A stretch of 64,000 nucleotides of DNA, from the NCBI GenBank assembly GCA_008360975.2, contig CM039210.1, positions 12,588,293-12,652,292 of the forward strand, read 5' to 3'. A program made the translations under genes and the position numbers. The stretch is from Lichenostomus cassidix (taxonomy: Eukaryota > Chordata > Aves > Passeriformes > Meliphagidae). The notes under the pieces were generated by a model. It searched no databases, had not been told where the DNA came from, and saw nothing but the letters and a program-made list of their open reading frames with translations. This document shows, one piece after another, positions 30,542-40,927 of this stretch (the first letter of the stretch is position 1; the number at the start of each line of letters is the position of its first letter).

Positions 30542-31058
30542 TCTATTGGTTTGAAAACAAACCAGTGGGAGATCACAAGTCAAGAATGAAAGTAAAAATA
30601 AGTGAAATAATACAAGGAAAAGCACTGACAAAGTCAGATACAACCTGACACCCTGTTAGGGTGGTGGTAGCAGTCCAACTGAAGTAGTTCAGTTCAAGCG
30701 GTGATCCTGTGAAGGTCTGGTCTCCAGCTGAAGGTCCAGTGGTAGCTCTTGTCCTCTGGGAACCCAGTAGACAGGGCTAGCTCAGGCAGTTCCAAGGCCA
30801 GGTTATATCCAGGTGGGAACACCTGGCTCCTCCCTCCTGGGCAGAGCATCCCACAATGGGATAAGTCCATGAGTCACATGGTGGGTCCCTGATGGCCCAT
30901 TGTCTGTCATCTGGGCCGGGTCATAAGTAGCTGATAACAGCTAATGGATGGCCCATTGCCTGTCATCCTGAGTGGGTCATTAGCAGGTGATAGCAGCTAA
31001 TGGCCCACAGCTGGTGGTAATAGAATACTTAAATTCATCTATATTGCAACCTAGGACA
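30542..31058 (-). repeat. 5' LTR of ERV-E with internal tandem duplication
   Basis: 517 bp, about 51 longer than the 3' copy because a block around gtgggtcattag...cagctaatgg is present twice (about 30910-31010) versus once at 25470-25515. The rest aligns with about ten substitutions. Confidence 0.88.
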
Positions 31059-31062
31059 GTGT

Positions 31063-31487
31063 TTATTCCAGCTGGGGTGCACGGGGGTAGCCCCTCCAAA
31101 GGCATGCACATCGTCAGCAGCACTTCACTATGTTTATATTAGGTTACCGGTTACATATGCATAAAGTTACACAAAGCGCCTAAACATATTCATTACCTAG
31201 CCCCGCTTTGTATTATAATGAGTTCAAAGTTCATTTAAATATGCTCGCGCAAGCACAGTGTCAAAGATTAATTGTGGGAGAGGGTCCCGAAAATGAAGTT
31301 AGTAGTCTTCCTCAGGATGAACTCTTCATTCTATTCCCTTGCGCATGCTCCCTTGGTTCTTGGTCCAAGTCCAAGCCTTAGAACTAACTTGTACCAGTTC
31401 TGGGGTCCGAGAGCACGATGTTCGGTCACACTCAGTAGTTTTTCTCAATTATTTGGCTTTCTTCTCTATATCTGCCCTGTTACTAGG
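31063..31487 (-). repeat. LTR-M, minus-strand copy
   Basis: Aligns by eye to the reverse complement of 34450-34880: shared blocks include AGCCAAATAATTGAGAAAAA, the GCATGCGCAAGGG box, TTTAAATGAACTTTGAAC and CCAGCTGGAATAAAC with an AATAAA signal. Its 3' end continues across ERV-E at 25051-25091 (ATGCCTACTTCATAAC...). Its other end is cut by the solo LTR at 31488. Confidence 0.75.
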
Positions 31488-31761
31488 TGTTGCTGTTGAA
31501 CCGCTAGCGGAGTGAAGGAACCAGACAAAGTCTCAGGTTGGCACAGTTCTGAATTTATTATTTAAATTTTAGAACTTATATAGACTTTCACAGATCGTCC
31601 AGATTGGGCCAATTCAAAACCTCCCCCTAGGCCGATTGGCCAGGTTTGAACCGCCTATCTTTCCAGAGACCGTTTCAATAACATCAAAACTTTGTCTTTA
31701 TTTATAAAAACACAGGAAGAAGAAGAGAAAATTCCCATGGGAAAGAGTCTGTGTTGCCACA
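31488..31761 (-). repeat. Solo LTR of the ERV-A family, antisense to the env-like frame
   Basis: 274 bp; on the minus strand TGTGGCAACACAG to GTTCAACAGCAACA with TATATAAG and AATAAA-type signals. No polypurine tract or PBS adjoins and no clean target duplication is visible (ctagg left, accac right), so it may be a recombined or edge-deleted copy. Confidence 0.8.
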
Positions 31762-33668
31762 ACCACACATCTGAATGGGCTTGGAATCGAGATGAGTGGA
31801 TCATGACCTTACCTGGTATCATTAATAAAAAAATCCAGGTGGGATGCAGGAAAATAGAACCTGGGTTTCAATATGAAAAAGCCTCTTCTATTAGAGTTCT
31901 TGGCCATTTTTTGGATTGCAATCTGGCATCTAAAATTCACTCTGGCATTTCAAAAGAACTATGTCTTGGTGAGGATTGGAATTGTGTCAAACAAGATGTG
32001 TTTTCCTTGTGTTGTCGCCAGAAATTCACTAGTAACAAGACTTCTGGTGACCCAAGTGACATTGATGTCGAAATTACCAAGTCTTGCAAGGAAGAGCAAA
32101 GTGACTGCTGGTTTAATCTTACTATGGTTCATCCTTTTTATGTAGTGTGCCAGTGGACATCTAAACCTACTCAACCAACACTATTAGGTTTAATTCAGAA
32201 AATTAAAATGAATGTTGTAGCCAGACCAAAACAAGAGTTCTCCCAAATTAACACTCCTATTCATCCTAAACTAACACTTCAACCAAAAATTTATGAAGTT
32301 GGCCCATATGTGATAAGAAACACAGGCCAACAGCAATTGTTGTTCAACCCAGAATGGTCTCTTAAGCGTGTAGAATTACTGACGCAAATTAATGTTTCTG
32401 AAATTCAACCAGCTTGCTCCTCTCTTTTAAAGACATCTTTTGAAGGCTGGACAACATGGTTACAGAGGCAAGAACTCTTCAGGAGCAGAACACGAAGAGA
32501 TTTAACTGGTGTGTTAGGAACGGGATTGGGTGTTTTAAATGAGATTGATTCAGAGATACTAATGAATAAATTGGCCACCACAACCAGTGACCTAACAAGA
32601 CTAAAACAACCTTTACAATCTTCTTTACTAGTGTTAGGAAATGGTCAGTGGCAAATTTCAAAGGTACTTCCAGATCTTGCAAAGGCTAACAATCAGGATC
32701 ATAAATTAATATTAGATGCACTTGGAGCAGTTCAAAATAATGTGTCCCTTGCTCTTAGTTGCATACAAGCACAATTATGGATGCAATCAGCAGCTTCTTT
32801 AATTATAAGGGAAGGAAATGAAGGTGTTTTCCCTATTGAAGTACGAAAAGCTGTTTGGGATAATGCTACCGAACTGGAAAAGAAGCTCCAATCTTGGTGG
32901 ACTTTAGTAAACTTCACCTATAACCCAATTACTAACACAGCTACAGCCTTTGTGCTTACTATACGTAATGCCACAATTTATGTAATACACCCCATTGTTC
33001 CTTTAGGATTAAACCATGATGGAGCAGTGCTTTACCCTTCTGAACACAGAGCATGGGCCCGGATGGTTGACAAGAAATGGCAAACTGTAAATTTAGAATC
33101 ATGCATTACACGAGAACAACAAGGGTTTATCTGTGAGAGTAACACAATTAATGCCAAAGATATATGCTTAGATGTTGAGCAAAGCATTTGCCACTTTGAA
33201 GTTCACCCGGATACTAGTCAGAAAACAGTACTTGTATATATTGGTCAAGGTTGTGTTTGCTTAAAAACAATGTGTGTTTTCATAGAAATAGATAATGACA
33301 ATGTTACTTTGGATGTTAAGAATCCTTTTAATTTTTGTATTTGTAATTTTGTGAAGATCATTGGGTGTGACTTTTTGTATTTGGCACCAGTTGTATCTCA
33401 TCAATTGATAAAGTCCAATTACACAATGTATCATGAATTATCATCAACACCTATTGGTATGAACCTTACGTTAGTAAGACAATTGGTAGAGCATCAAGAC
33501 TTAATTAACATCCTAAAAGGAATTAAAAAAAGTGGAAAGAAAACTTTAATAACCATTCACCATGATGCAGAGGAAATAAGCAGTCTTACAAAGAGCAAGA
33601 CAAGATGTGGATCAGCACAGGTGGGGTATGCTTTTTGGATGGTCACCCACTGCAACTGGTATCCATAA
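31737..33668 (+). CDS. env: Env-like glycoprotein frame, 643 codons, opened by an LTR-derived ATG
   Basis: The frame from 31737 (cccATGG, inside the antisense LTR) runs unbroken to a TAA at 33666-33668. From 31762 it is an Env-type ectodomain: many N-glycosylation sites (NHT, NKT, NLT, NVS, NAT, NFT, NVT, NYT), a furin-type RSRTRR at about 32485, then a hydrophobic Gly-rich LTGVLGTGLGVLNEID that could be a fusion peptide, a helical region (about 32540-32800), and a Cys-rich C-terminal part (CESN, CLDVEQSICHF, GQGCVCLKTMC, CICNF). No CX6CC. The native N-terminus and signal peptide are lost. A membrane helix follows the stop in the same frame (33675). Family not assigned; not expected to act in entry as it stands. 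Confidence 0.75.
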   Translation: MGKSLCCHNHTSEWAWNRDEWIMTLPGIINKKIQVGCRKIEPGFQYEKASSIRVLGHFLDCNLASKIHSGISKELCLGEDWNCVKQDVFSLCCRQKFTSNKTSGDPSDIDVEITKSCKEEQSDCWFNLTMVHPFYVVCQWTSKPTQPTLLGLIQKIKMNVVARPKQEFSQINTPIHPKLTLQPKIYEVGPYVIRNTGQQQLLFNPEWSLKRVELLTQINVSEIQPACSSLLKTSFEGWTTWLQRQELFRSRTRRDLTGVLGTGLGVLNEIDSEILMNKLATTTSDLTRLKQPLQSSLLVLGNGQWQISKVLPDLAKANNQDHKLILDALGAVQNNVSLALSCIQAQLWMQSAASLIIREGNEGVFPIEVRKAVWDNATELEKKLQSWWTLVNFTYNPITNTATAFVLTIRNATIYVIHPIVPLGLNHDGAVLYPSEHRAWARMVDKKWQTVNLESCITREQQGFICESNTINAKDICLDVEQSICHFEVHPDTSQKTVLVYIGQGCVCLKTMCVFIEIDNDNVTLDVKNPFNFCICNFVKIIGCDFLYLAPVVSHQLIKSNYTMYHELSSTPIGMNLTLVRQLVEHQDLINILKGIKKSGKKTLITIHHDAEEISSLTKSKTRCGSAQVGYAFWMVTHCNWYP

Positions 33669-34022
33669 TACATTATGTCACCCCATAATTTACTAATTTT
33701 GGTAGGTATTAGTCTTGTGTTATCTGTTCTGTTACTTATTTGGAATTATAGGATGTTAAAGAGGCTATCCATTTTAACCACTTTATCGAATGTAGATGGA
33801 AAGGCATTGAGAGATACTTATTGCAGAAGCTTGCTAGAAGAAGAATCCATTTACTGCAGCAGTACAGAACCTAAAGGCAGCTCTCCCCTGCTGCGGGGGG
33901 GAGGGCTGCCCCAGAACCGGAACACGCAGGATGGTTTCTCCTTGGCCACGAGCGGTGGGACTGGTCAGACTGGGTCTTTGTGGAAGCGTCGCAGGTTTAG
34001 AAAGGTAGCTCTTCCATTCTAG
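33669..34022 (+). pseudogene. env: Membrane helix and tail of the env-like gene
   Basis: In the same frame as 31737-33668 after the TAA. A hydrophobic helix (LLILVGISLVLSVLLLIW) is followed by a cytoplasmic tail ending at 34022 with a Ser/Gly and basic segment. Just before, 33615-33665 reads more Env-like in another frame (WGMLFGWSPTATG), so two compensating indels bracket the membrane-proximal region. Confidence 0.65.
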
Positions 34023-34437
34023 GTTCTATGTGGTTTATTGGGATAATAAGGGAGGGAACTGGGGAGTGGGGGAGGGGAGAGGAGAGCTGGGGGGGATTTT
34101 AGCTCCATAGAGCCTAGAATCCAAGAGACCCAGTTCCAGGTCCCGCTGGGCTTTTATTCGTGGTGTTAGGAGGCGGTCCTGGCTCACATCAGCCAGTCCG
34201 GAAGGGTCAAGGCGGAGGGATCAGGGAAAGGACACACATTACAACAATTTACTAGTAAAAGAATTTACTAATTTTATAGAAAACGGGGGACTGATTTAGG
34301 GTGAGCTAGAATTTATTAATTTAAGAGAACTAGAAGCTGGATAATAATAATTTTTGAACTGATTTAGAAGGCTAGAGATTGGATAATGATTTACTATGAT
34401 TTGCTTCCTGAAGTCAATGCATCATTCGTTTAATGAT
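34023..34437 (+). other. 3' untranslated-like region after env
   Basis: G-rich then AT-rich; no reading frame. A purine tract gaaaacgggggac at about 34268-34280 before TGATTTAGGG could be a polypurine tract, which would start the following LTR earlier than annotated. Confidence 0.4.
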
Positions 34438-34941
34438 TTTGTGCCTACCTAGTATCGGCGAGGATAGAGAGAAGAGAGCCAAATAATTGAGAAAAACTAC
34501 TGAGTGTGACCGAACATCCTGCCCTCAGACCCCAGAACTGGTACAAGTTAGTTCTAAGGCTTGGGCTTGGACCAAGAACCAAGGGAGCATGCGCAAGGGA
34601 ACAGGGTGAACAGTTCATCGTGAGGAAGACTACTAATTTCATCCCTCATTAATCATTCGGGACCCTCGCCCACAATTAATCTGAGACACTGTGCTTGCGC
34701 GAGCATATTTAAATGAACTTTGAACTCATTATAATACGAAGCGGGGATAGGTAATGAATATGTATAGGGGCATTGTGTAACTTTATGCATATGTACCCTG
34801 TAACCTAATATAAACCAAGTGAAGTGCTGCTGACGGTGTGCATGTCTTTGGAGGGGCTACCCCCATGAACCCCAGCTGGAATTAACGCATACCTACTTCA
34901 TAACTATCTGAATTGTGGAGTCAATCTGCACCTCAATGTAA
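34438..34941 (+). repeat. LTR-M, plus-strand copy
   Basis: Inverted relative to 31063-31487 and closely similar over about 430 bp. The start is uncertain (TGTGCCTACC at 34438 or further left); the end is placed at CCTCA before the two copies' flanks diverge. The polyadenylation signal is degraded (ggaattaac). Confidence 0.65.
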
Positions 34942-34943
34942 CA

Positions 34944-35560
34944 TACAACAGGACACTAATGCAAAATCCACAGGCACCACAGAGACACATCCTGACATGG
35001 GCGGATCTCTCAGACAAAATAGCAACACACACAAAAAAAATAGGCTAGGATACACAAGAAAATGGGTCTAGGACAGAGACATGAAAACTTCCTGAACGGT
35101 GGGTGAGAGTGGTTAAAAATAACTCCCCCAAGAAAAGGAAAAATTCTATCTGAGCTGACTCCAGCAGAGAAAAAAGGAATGAGCTGTGGAGGAAAGCCCT
35201 CACTCTAGGAATTCCTAAGTGTGCTCTGAGAGGGCAACCTAAGAGTACAATAGCAGACTTAATCCGATTCGAAGAAAAGGCTAAGGAACAACAGGCTAGC
35301 AGTTCAAACTCCACACAAGAAACAGGGACTGCCCCCACACCCAGTCCATTTGCAACTCAGGGAAACTGATAAGCGCTGGAAAGTGAGGGCACCTAGGCCA
35401 ACACTTAGACACACCCGATGAGATTAGCCCGCATCTATATTTGTCCGTAGGGCCAAAAAGGCAACCATTGAAATTTCTCATTGAGGCAGGAGCTCAAATC
35501 TCTTTAATCACTTTGGCAGGTGCTGCGAAATTAATCTTCAGTTTTAAAAAGAAAAAAAGA
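34944..35560 (+). pseudogene. gag-pro: Gag and protease remnants of ERV-G
   Basis: Gag-like pieces: HILTWADLSDKIATH, then NELWRKALTLGIPK and STIADLIRFEEKAKEQQ, with several stops. Protease: PLKFLIEAGAQISLIT, where the active-site DTG reads EAG, so it is inactive. Identification rests on position and short motifs. Confidence 0.55.
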
Positions 35561-36024
35561 TACATTTAACTGGTTTTAATAGAGACAGCACTACAGCTCA
35601 CCTAGCAAAAGTTTGTTTGTAGTTACCCAGAGAAATAAAAATGACAGCTCACATTTTTGCTATCGCTGATCATGAAAAGAGCATTTTAGGATAGGATATC
35701 CTTCAAGGAAAAATGTGGCAATCACAAAATGGTACCATTTGGTCTTTTGGGTCTGCAGAAACCTCATGCAGTAACCATTTTGGGAAAAATAGAAAAATAA
35801 ATCTCCTAAAAATGGCTCCAATACTGCCTGTTTCTACTGTAACTAATACCAAACAATATCCTATAGCTCCTGCAGTCAAAAAAGGAATTAATGTGGTAAA
35901 TAAAAACTTAGAACAGAGAAATATCATATTTAGAACACATTCTGCTTCAACTCCCCTGTCTGGCCAGTAAAAAAACTGAAAGGAAGCTGGAGATTAAGTT
36001 GATTGTCGAAGACTGAATTCTAAT
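35561..36024 (+). other. Degraded protease-RT linker of ERV-G
   Basis: AT-rich, many stops; a short open piece at 35713-35970 shows no clear motif. By position it is the protease-RT junction and RT fingers. Confidence 0.4.
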
Positions 36025-36359
36025 ATGGGACCCCTAGTAGCAGCTGTTCCCAATATTGCAAACCTCACTTCCACACTGCAGGCTTCTGCTCACAAGTGGA
36101 TAGCTGTGCTAGATTTAAAAAACATGCTTTTTATGGTACCAAGTCGAGAGGAAGAGAAACCCAAATTTGCATTCACTTGGGAAGGAACACAATACACATT
36201 TAATCACCTGCCCCAGGGATACAAACATTCACCTACAATTGCTCACAATGCATTAGCAGAACTTCTTCAACAAATTAAAATGCCAAAAGGGGTGCAAATC
36301 TATCAATACATCAATGATGTTTTAGTGAGGAGTAAGGAAGAAAAAGCAGTATGGCTTGC
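36025..36359 (+). pseudogene. pol: RT palm of ERV-G (5' part)
   Basis: VPNIANLTSTLQ, WIAVLDLKNMLFMVPS, KFAFTWEGTQYTFNHLPQGYKHSPTI in blocks, then QIYQYINDVLV. The active site reads YIND instead of YxDD, so the first metal-binding aspartate is lost. Interrupted at 36359 by the ERV-F LTR; the frame resumes at 44932. Confidence 0.82.
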
Positions 36360-36628
36360 TGTGGCTGCACAGGGCCTCTCTTGGGAAACTTTCCTTTCAT
36401 CATGTGAAGTATGAGAAACATACATGAAGACTGTGAGAACAGAGTATGTTTGGAATTGGCTGTTGTAGCACCTCTGCCAATCACCCCGGGGGTGGGTGAC
36501 CGCTGACCAATCGCAATATTGTTCTCGCCTGTATGTATAAAGCATGTTAATCACAATAAATTTTCTTCTGTTGCTTTGAGCGAGCTGGTGTGTGCTCCGA
36601 TCACTTTGTTCCAGGTACAACAGCGACA
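36360..36628 (+). repeat. 5' LTR of ERV-F
   Basis: 269 bp, TGTGGCTGCACAGG to CAACAGCGACA, with tgtataaag near 36533 and aataaat near 36556. Same LTR type as the solo copy at 53380-53697. Confidence 0.9.
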
Positions 36629-36630
36629 TC

Positions 36631-36648
36631 TGGTAACCACCGACCCCC
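36631..36648 (+). promoter_or_regulatory. PBS of ERV-F
   Basis: TGGTAACCACCGACCCCC, two bases after the LTR; the family site with a G-to-A change. Confidence 0.75.
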
Positions 36649-36838
36649 TCCAGTGCAGCCCTGGCAGGGGCGGACCCCAGGTCTGCCAGTTCAGACCACG
36701 GGGGAGGGGCTGCCAGCGCTGGGGCACACCACGTGACCGAACCCTGCACGGCCCGAGTCCCGCCACACATCGGCTGCACATGTCCCGGCCAGCTTTCCAC
36801 AGACGTCAGCCTCAGTCGCTCCGGTAGGCACCCCCCGT

Positions 36839-38722
36839 GTGTCAGCTGCGCAAATGCCTGGGTTCCCGCAGGCACCACCCCCCCTCTCAGACCGACTTTT
36901 AATGGATATCTTGTGCCAGCTTACTGGAATCTGTAAGCACTTAGCTATGACATGTTCACGAGAGACTCCCGATCCGCGGCAGCATGGGCCAGAAGTGCCC
37001 ACTCTGGCAACCCGGAAGACGGCTGGGGCTCATCCCCATGGTGAAAGCGGAAGTGACAGCAGGGACTCAGACGGATTCCAGGCAGGATACGCCGGTCCCA
37101 GGGACAGTTCCAGTGGCAGAGGTGACCCCAGCGCGGCACACCGATCTGGCTGCTTCTATGCCGGCGCAGCAGATGGCTTTAACTGATAACGTGCCAGTGC
37201 AGCCAGCAGGGCCTCCCAACGCTTTACCTGTGTCGCTGCCTTCTCTGCACTCCACTCCCAGCTCCGCCACAGTGCCACCTCTCGGCACATCTATACCCGG
37301 CCAAACTCCGTCATTCGTGATAGGGCTCACAGAGAAACCCCAGTCTGATGACTCAGACAGTGAATTAGATGACGTGCTTGCTCCAGGGCGAAAAGCTGCG
37401 GAGGCAGGGTGGCGAAAGAAGCGCCTGCTACAGAACCACCCTTGGACATTCTCAGACTGTACGGTGATGGTTCGCCCAAGGAATCCCAAATGTTTCTGGG
37501 AATCAGTAAAGTTGGGCGCTCTAGAGGTGGGAGATGGGAGTCTTTTGGAAAGAATGGGGATGCCAGAACAGACAGGGGACTCTAAAAAGAATCGGGTGGC
37601 TGCTACAGCGCCTCTAGGAGGTGTACCAGCAGATCAAGGTGATACTAACACCCCACAAGATGATGCCCAAGCATGTCCTGTGTTCAAGAACCCCTGAATT
37701 CGGGTCAGGAACACAGGCATGATGCTATTGCATGGAAGGTGGTTCAGGACCTATAGGCCAAATTAGCACAGTATGGTCTTGGATCATCTGAAGTTATGCA
37801 AATTATTAGAGTGATGAATACTGACCTGCTTGCTCCATTCGATATTAGGCACTTGGGTCAAGTTCTGTTTCAGCCTGTACAATGCGCAGTTTTTGAGAAT
37901 AACTGGAGAAAACTGGCTGAAAAACATGCATTACAGAATATGCACTTGCCTTCTGACCACCCTAGATATGCGGTTGGGGTGGATGCCCTTTTGGGAACTA
38001 AGTTTTTTTCTAGCCCCAACCTCCAGGCTACTTGGGATCCTCGGGTCCTGGAGCAGGCCCAAAAGATCAGTATGGGAGCCATCACAAAAACCATAGACAT
38101 GGCCACCCTAAAAACATGGTATTCAAAAATATCTCAGGGGAAGTCTGAGCTTTTCCTGTCTTTTGTAGAAAAGGTAGTGGCAGCCCTGGAAAAGCAGGTG
38201 AAAGATGATTTATTGAGACAGATTTTGTGCAAATAGTTGGAAAGAGACAATGCCAACAATGAGTGTAGATAGATCACAGATGCCCCACCAGGGGACCCTA
38301 CACTCACAGAAATGGTAGAAGCTTGCTCTAAGGTGGGACCAGGGAACCAAAAGAGGTCTGCCTTGGCTGCACTTGTGCCGCCTGGTCAGGTACCCCCTGA
38401 CTGTGGACAAAAGCAGCCCAAGGCTGGGAACAAACGGAAATTAGCTAAATCAAAGCAGAAGGAAAATATGGTGACCGGGATTCCCCAGTGCCGGAGGTGT
38501 GGTAGGCCAGATCACTGTCCAGAATACTGCAGGTCTAAGTACCATGTTGATGGTCGACCTCTGTTGGGAAACGTGAGGAGGAGTGCAAAAAGGGGGAGTT
38601 GCCCTCCAACGCAAACTTTCCCCCAAAACAGGGCACCGGCACAGGCCTACCCAGCCAGCTTAAAGACGGCGCCCAAGCACCAGCCCGGGTGGACATCTAC
38701 ACCGCAAGAACAGTCGTCCTAG
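36839..38722 (+). pseudogene. gag: Gag of ERV-F
   Basis: Matrix is missing; the frame starts in the linker (LSDRLLMDILCQLTGICKHL, matching ERV-H and ERV-K). Pro/Ala/Thr-rich sequence and the acidic DDSDSELDDVLAPGRKA lead to capsid FWESVKLGALEVGD. After a shift near 37697, capsid continues: TDLLAPFDIRHLGQVLFQP, WDPRVLEQAQ and the homology region QGKSELFLSFVEKV. A TAG at 38234-38236 and a second stop near 38270 precede nucleocapsid. One intact CCHC knuckle: CRRCGRPDHCPEYC. Confidence 0.87.
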
Positions 38723-39145
38723 AATCTGGTAGTATCCATAGGGCTCCCTTGCATGAACTTGGACCCCTAAGACAGAGACTCAGTGTGCTGCTTGTAGGAA
38801 GACCTGATTTTACCCACCTAGGGATTTTTGTTCACTCAGAAGTTATTGATGCTGACTTTACAGGCCAGATTCACACTATGGTTTCCACGTCAAAACCCCC
38901 TGTCACAATCCCTGAAAAGACTCACATTGCTCAACTAGTGCCTTTTGAGTCTTGTGTCCCCAGGGCAGAACAACAAGTTTGCGAGGTAGCAGCACTGGAT
39001 TGCCAGGACTTCTGCAGGTCTGCTGGGCTGCAGACATTTCTAGTCAGAGGCCACAGATTACATGTACCCTCATCCTGCTGAAAGCTCGTCCACACCGTAT
39101 TCGGCTCCAAGGTTTGATTGATACGGGTGCTGATGTAATGATTTC
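38599..39145 (+). pseudogene. pro: dUTPase and truncated protease of ERV-F
   Basis: dUTPase core: LSVLLVGRPDFTHLGIFV, HSEVIDADFTGQIHTMV and [17 protein letters not shown]. Protease begins ([15 protein letters not shown]) and is cut in its first third by the internal LTR at 39146. Confidence 0.85.
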
Positions 39146-39415
39146 TGGCAGCACAGAAACCTTTCCCGTGGGAATTTCTCTCTTCTTCTTCTATGCTTTA
39201 TAAATAAAGATAAAGTTTCATGTTATTGAAACAGCCTTTTGGATACAGGCGGTCAAATGCCTGGGCCAATCAATCCCGAGGGGCTGATGATTGTTGGCCC
39301 AATCCGAATAGCCTTCTGATGTGTATATAAATCTGTTAATTATTTAATAAAGTTAGTTCTTTTAGCACTCTGAAAGGACGCACCTCTTCACTTCGCTAAC
39401 GGTCCAACAGCGACA
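39146..39415 (+). repeat. Internal LTR of ERV-H (no partner)
   Basis: 270 bp, TGGCAGCACAGAAACC to CCAACAGCGACA, with tgtatataaat near 39321, aataaag near 39346 and a PBS two bases after. It is closer to the ERV-A LTR type than to the ERV-F LTR. Confidence 0.85.
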
Positions 39416-39417
39416 TC

Positions 39418-39435
39418 TGGTGACCACCGACACGT
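39418..39435 (+). promoter_or_regulatory. PBS of ERV-H
   Basis: TGGTGACCACCGACACGT, family-type site directly behind the internal LTR, marking that LTR as a 5' copy. Confidence 0.8.
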
Positions 39436-39510
39436 ACTACATGCACCGCAAAGGTACACAGGCACCCGTTCCCTCCACCCGCCCACCGTGTGGCGTTGCT
39501 TGGTTTTGGG

Positions 39511-40920
39511 ATGGAAATGGACCCCCCAATGCTGAAAGACGAACTTTTGCGAGCCTTCTTCGAGGATCCCTGGTGTGATCAAGCGGTCACAAGAAAGCAA
39601 CACCTGACCAGGGTGTTAATGAACTGGGCCGCTGAAAATGGGGTTCCAGAAGTGTGGGAGACAGACATGGCCTGTCCTTTGTGGCTCAAGGTTGGGAAGG
39701 CTTTGTGGAAAGAAATTATATTTGGAGACGAGAAAACCATTCGTTTGCACCGGACATGGTGATTGGTCTGGGATGCGTTAAGGGGACAGGAATTTTACAC
39801 TACAGAGCTAGACGCGGCTCTCTGCCTGGATTCTTTGCTTTCAATCGGCGGGGACAGCACGGAGAAACCCCACACCCAGACTGACCCCACAGTCCACAGC
39901 AGATGGGTTCAAAAAGAGCAAGTATAACTCTACAAATGATTTTATTTTGCCCACTCTACCCCCGTCAAAATGACCAGCTAGCAGAGATGCTGAAGAAAGA
40001 GGGAGAACAGGCTGGCCACAAGACGCCAGTGGCTGCGAACATGCTCCCCCTTTGTCTCAGCGGAATGGCGCTGCCCTTCTACCCCCATCCAGACCCCCCC
40101 GGAGCTCCCAGCCCCTGCGCGGGCTGCCCTGGGGGCAGGGACATAGAGTGCAGAAACTGCTTGCCCTGCCGTGATGCTGGCGGGACAGAAACAGACCCCG
40201 GTTCCGTCCAGAACGGCCTCGGACTTGGGATGTGCGGGCCATGCGGGAATCGGAAGAGAAGCCTCCAGCGGGCAGTGCTTCCAGTCAAGGGGATCTGATT
40301 GACATGTCCACTGAAGTGCTGCTGGGGAAGGCTCTCTGTGAATCAGGTACACAGGATTTTGGGTCTCCGCCAGATTTGCCCATTTCGTCTCGGCTTTTAA
40401 TGGATTTACTGGCCGAAGTGGCCAGATTCTGCCGAGATATGGTGGAGATCTGCTCGCGGCACGTCCAGCACGTAGGCTGGACTGGGGTGGAAGTGCCTTT
40501 CCCAAGACCCCGGAAGGTGTCCAGGCTCCATGCCGCTGGGATCCGGGACACAGACAGGTACCGGTCCCTCTGACAGTTTCAGTGGCAGACACAGCCTCAG
40601 CACAGCACGCTGATCCAGCCGCTTTTGTGCCGACGCAGCAAGCAATTTTAACTGACGCTGTGCCAGTGAACTTGGCGAGCTTGCCAGATGCCGTGCTTGT
40701 ATCACCACCATCCTCTTGCCCCTCCCCCAATCCCATCACTGTGCCATTTCTCAGCACGGAGACTGTGTCCGGCCAGACCCCTTCATTTGTCATAGGGCTC
40801 GCAGATAGCAAGCCCTACACTGATGAATCAGACAGTGACTTAGAGGGGTTCCATCCTCCAGGGTGAAAGCTTGCGCTGGCAGGGCGGTGAAAAAAGCACT
40901 GCCTTCTGAGCAACCCCTGG
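39511..40920 (+). pseudogene. gag: Gag N-terminus of ERV-H, capsid deleted
   Basis: ATG at 39511 opens matrix (MEMDPPMLKDELLRAFFEDP, GKALWKEIIFGDEKTIR), broken by a TGA at 39760 where the ERV-A frame continues. Linker regions with SSRLLMDLLAEVARFC and the acidic DESDSDLEGFHPPG follow in other frames. At about 40925 sequence jumps to dUTPase, so capsid and nucleocapsid are missing (compare ERV-F). Confidence 0.8.
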
Positions 40921-40927
40921 AGACGCC

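Larger units (their letters stand above)
25092..31062 (-). mobile_element. ERV-E: class III (ERV-L) provirus
   Basis: Minus-strand provirus 25096-31058: 5' LTR (30542-31058), foamy-type PBS, leader frame, gag, protease, RT, RNase H, integrase, polypurine tract, 3' LTR (25096-25561). Flanking gtgt repeats (25092-25095, 31059-31062) fit a 4-5 bp duplication. LTRs differ by roughly ten substitutions plus a tandem duplication in the 5' copy. No env or dUTPase is present. It is inserted near the 3' end of an LTR that also occurs at 34.44-34.94 kb. Confidence 0.92.

Noticed and set aside
35045..35481. Minus-strand frames opposite ERV-G gag
   Set aside because: No motifs; the plus strand carries retroviral gag and protease pieces at the same place.
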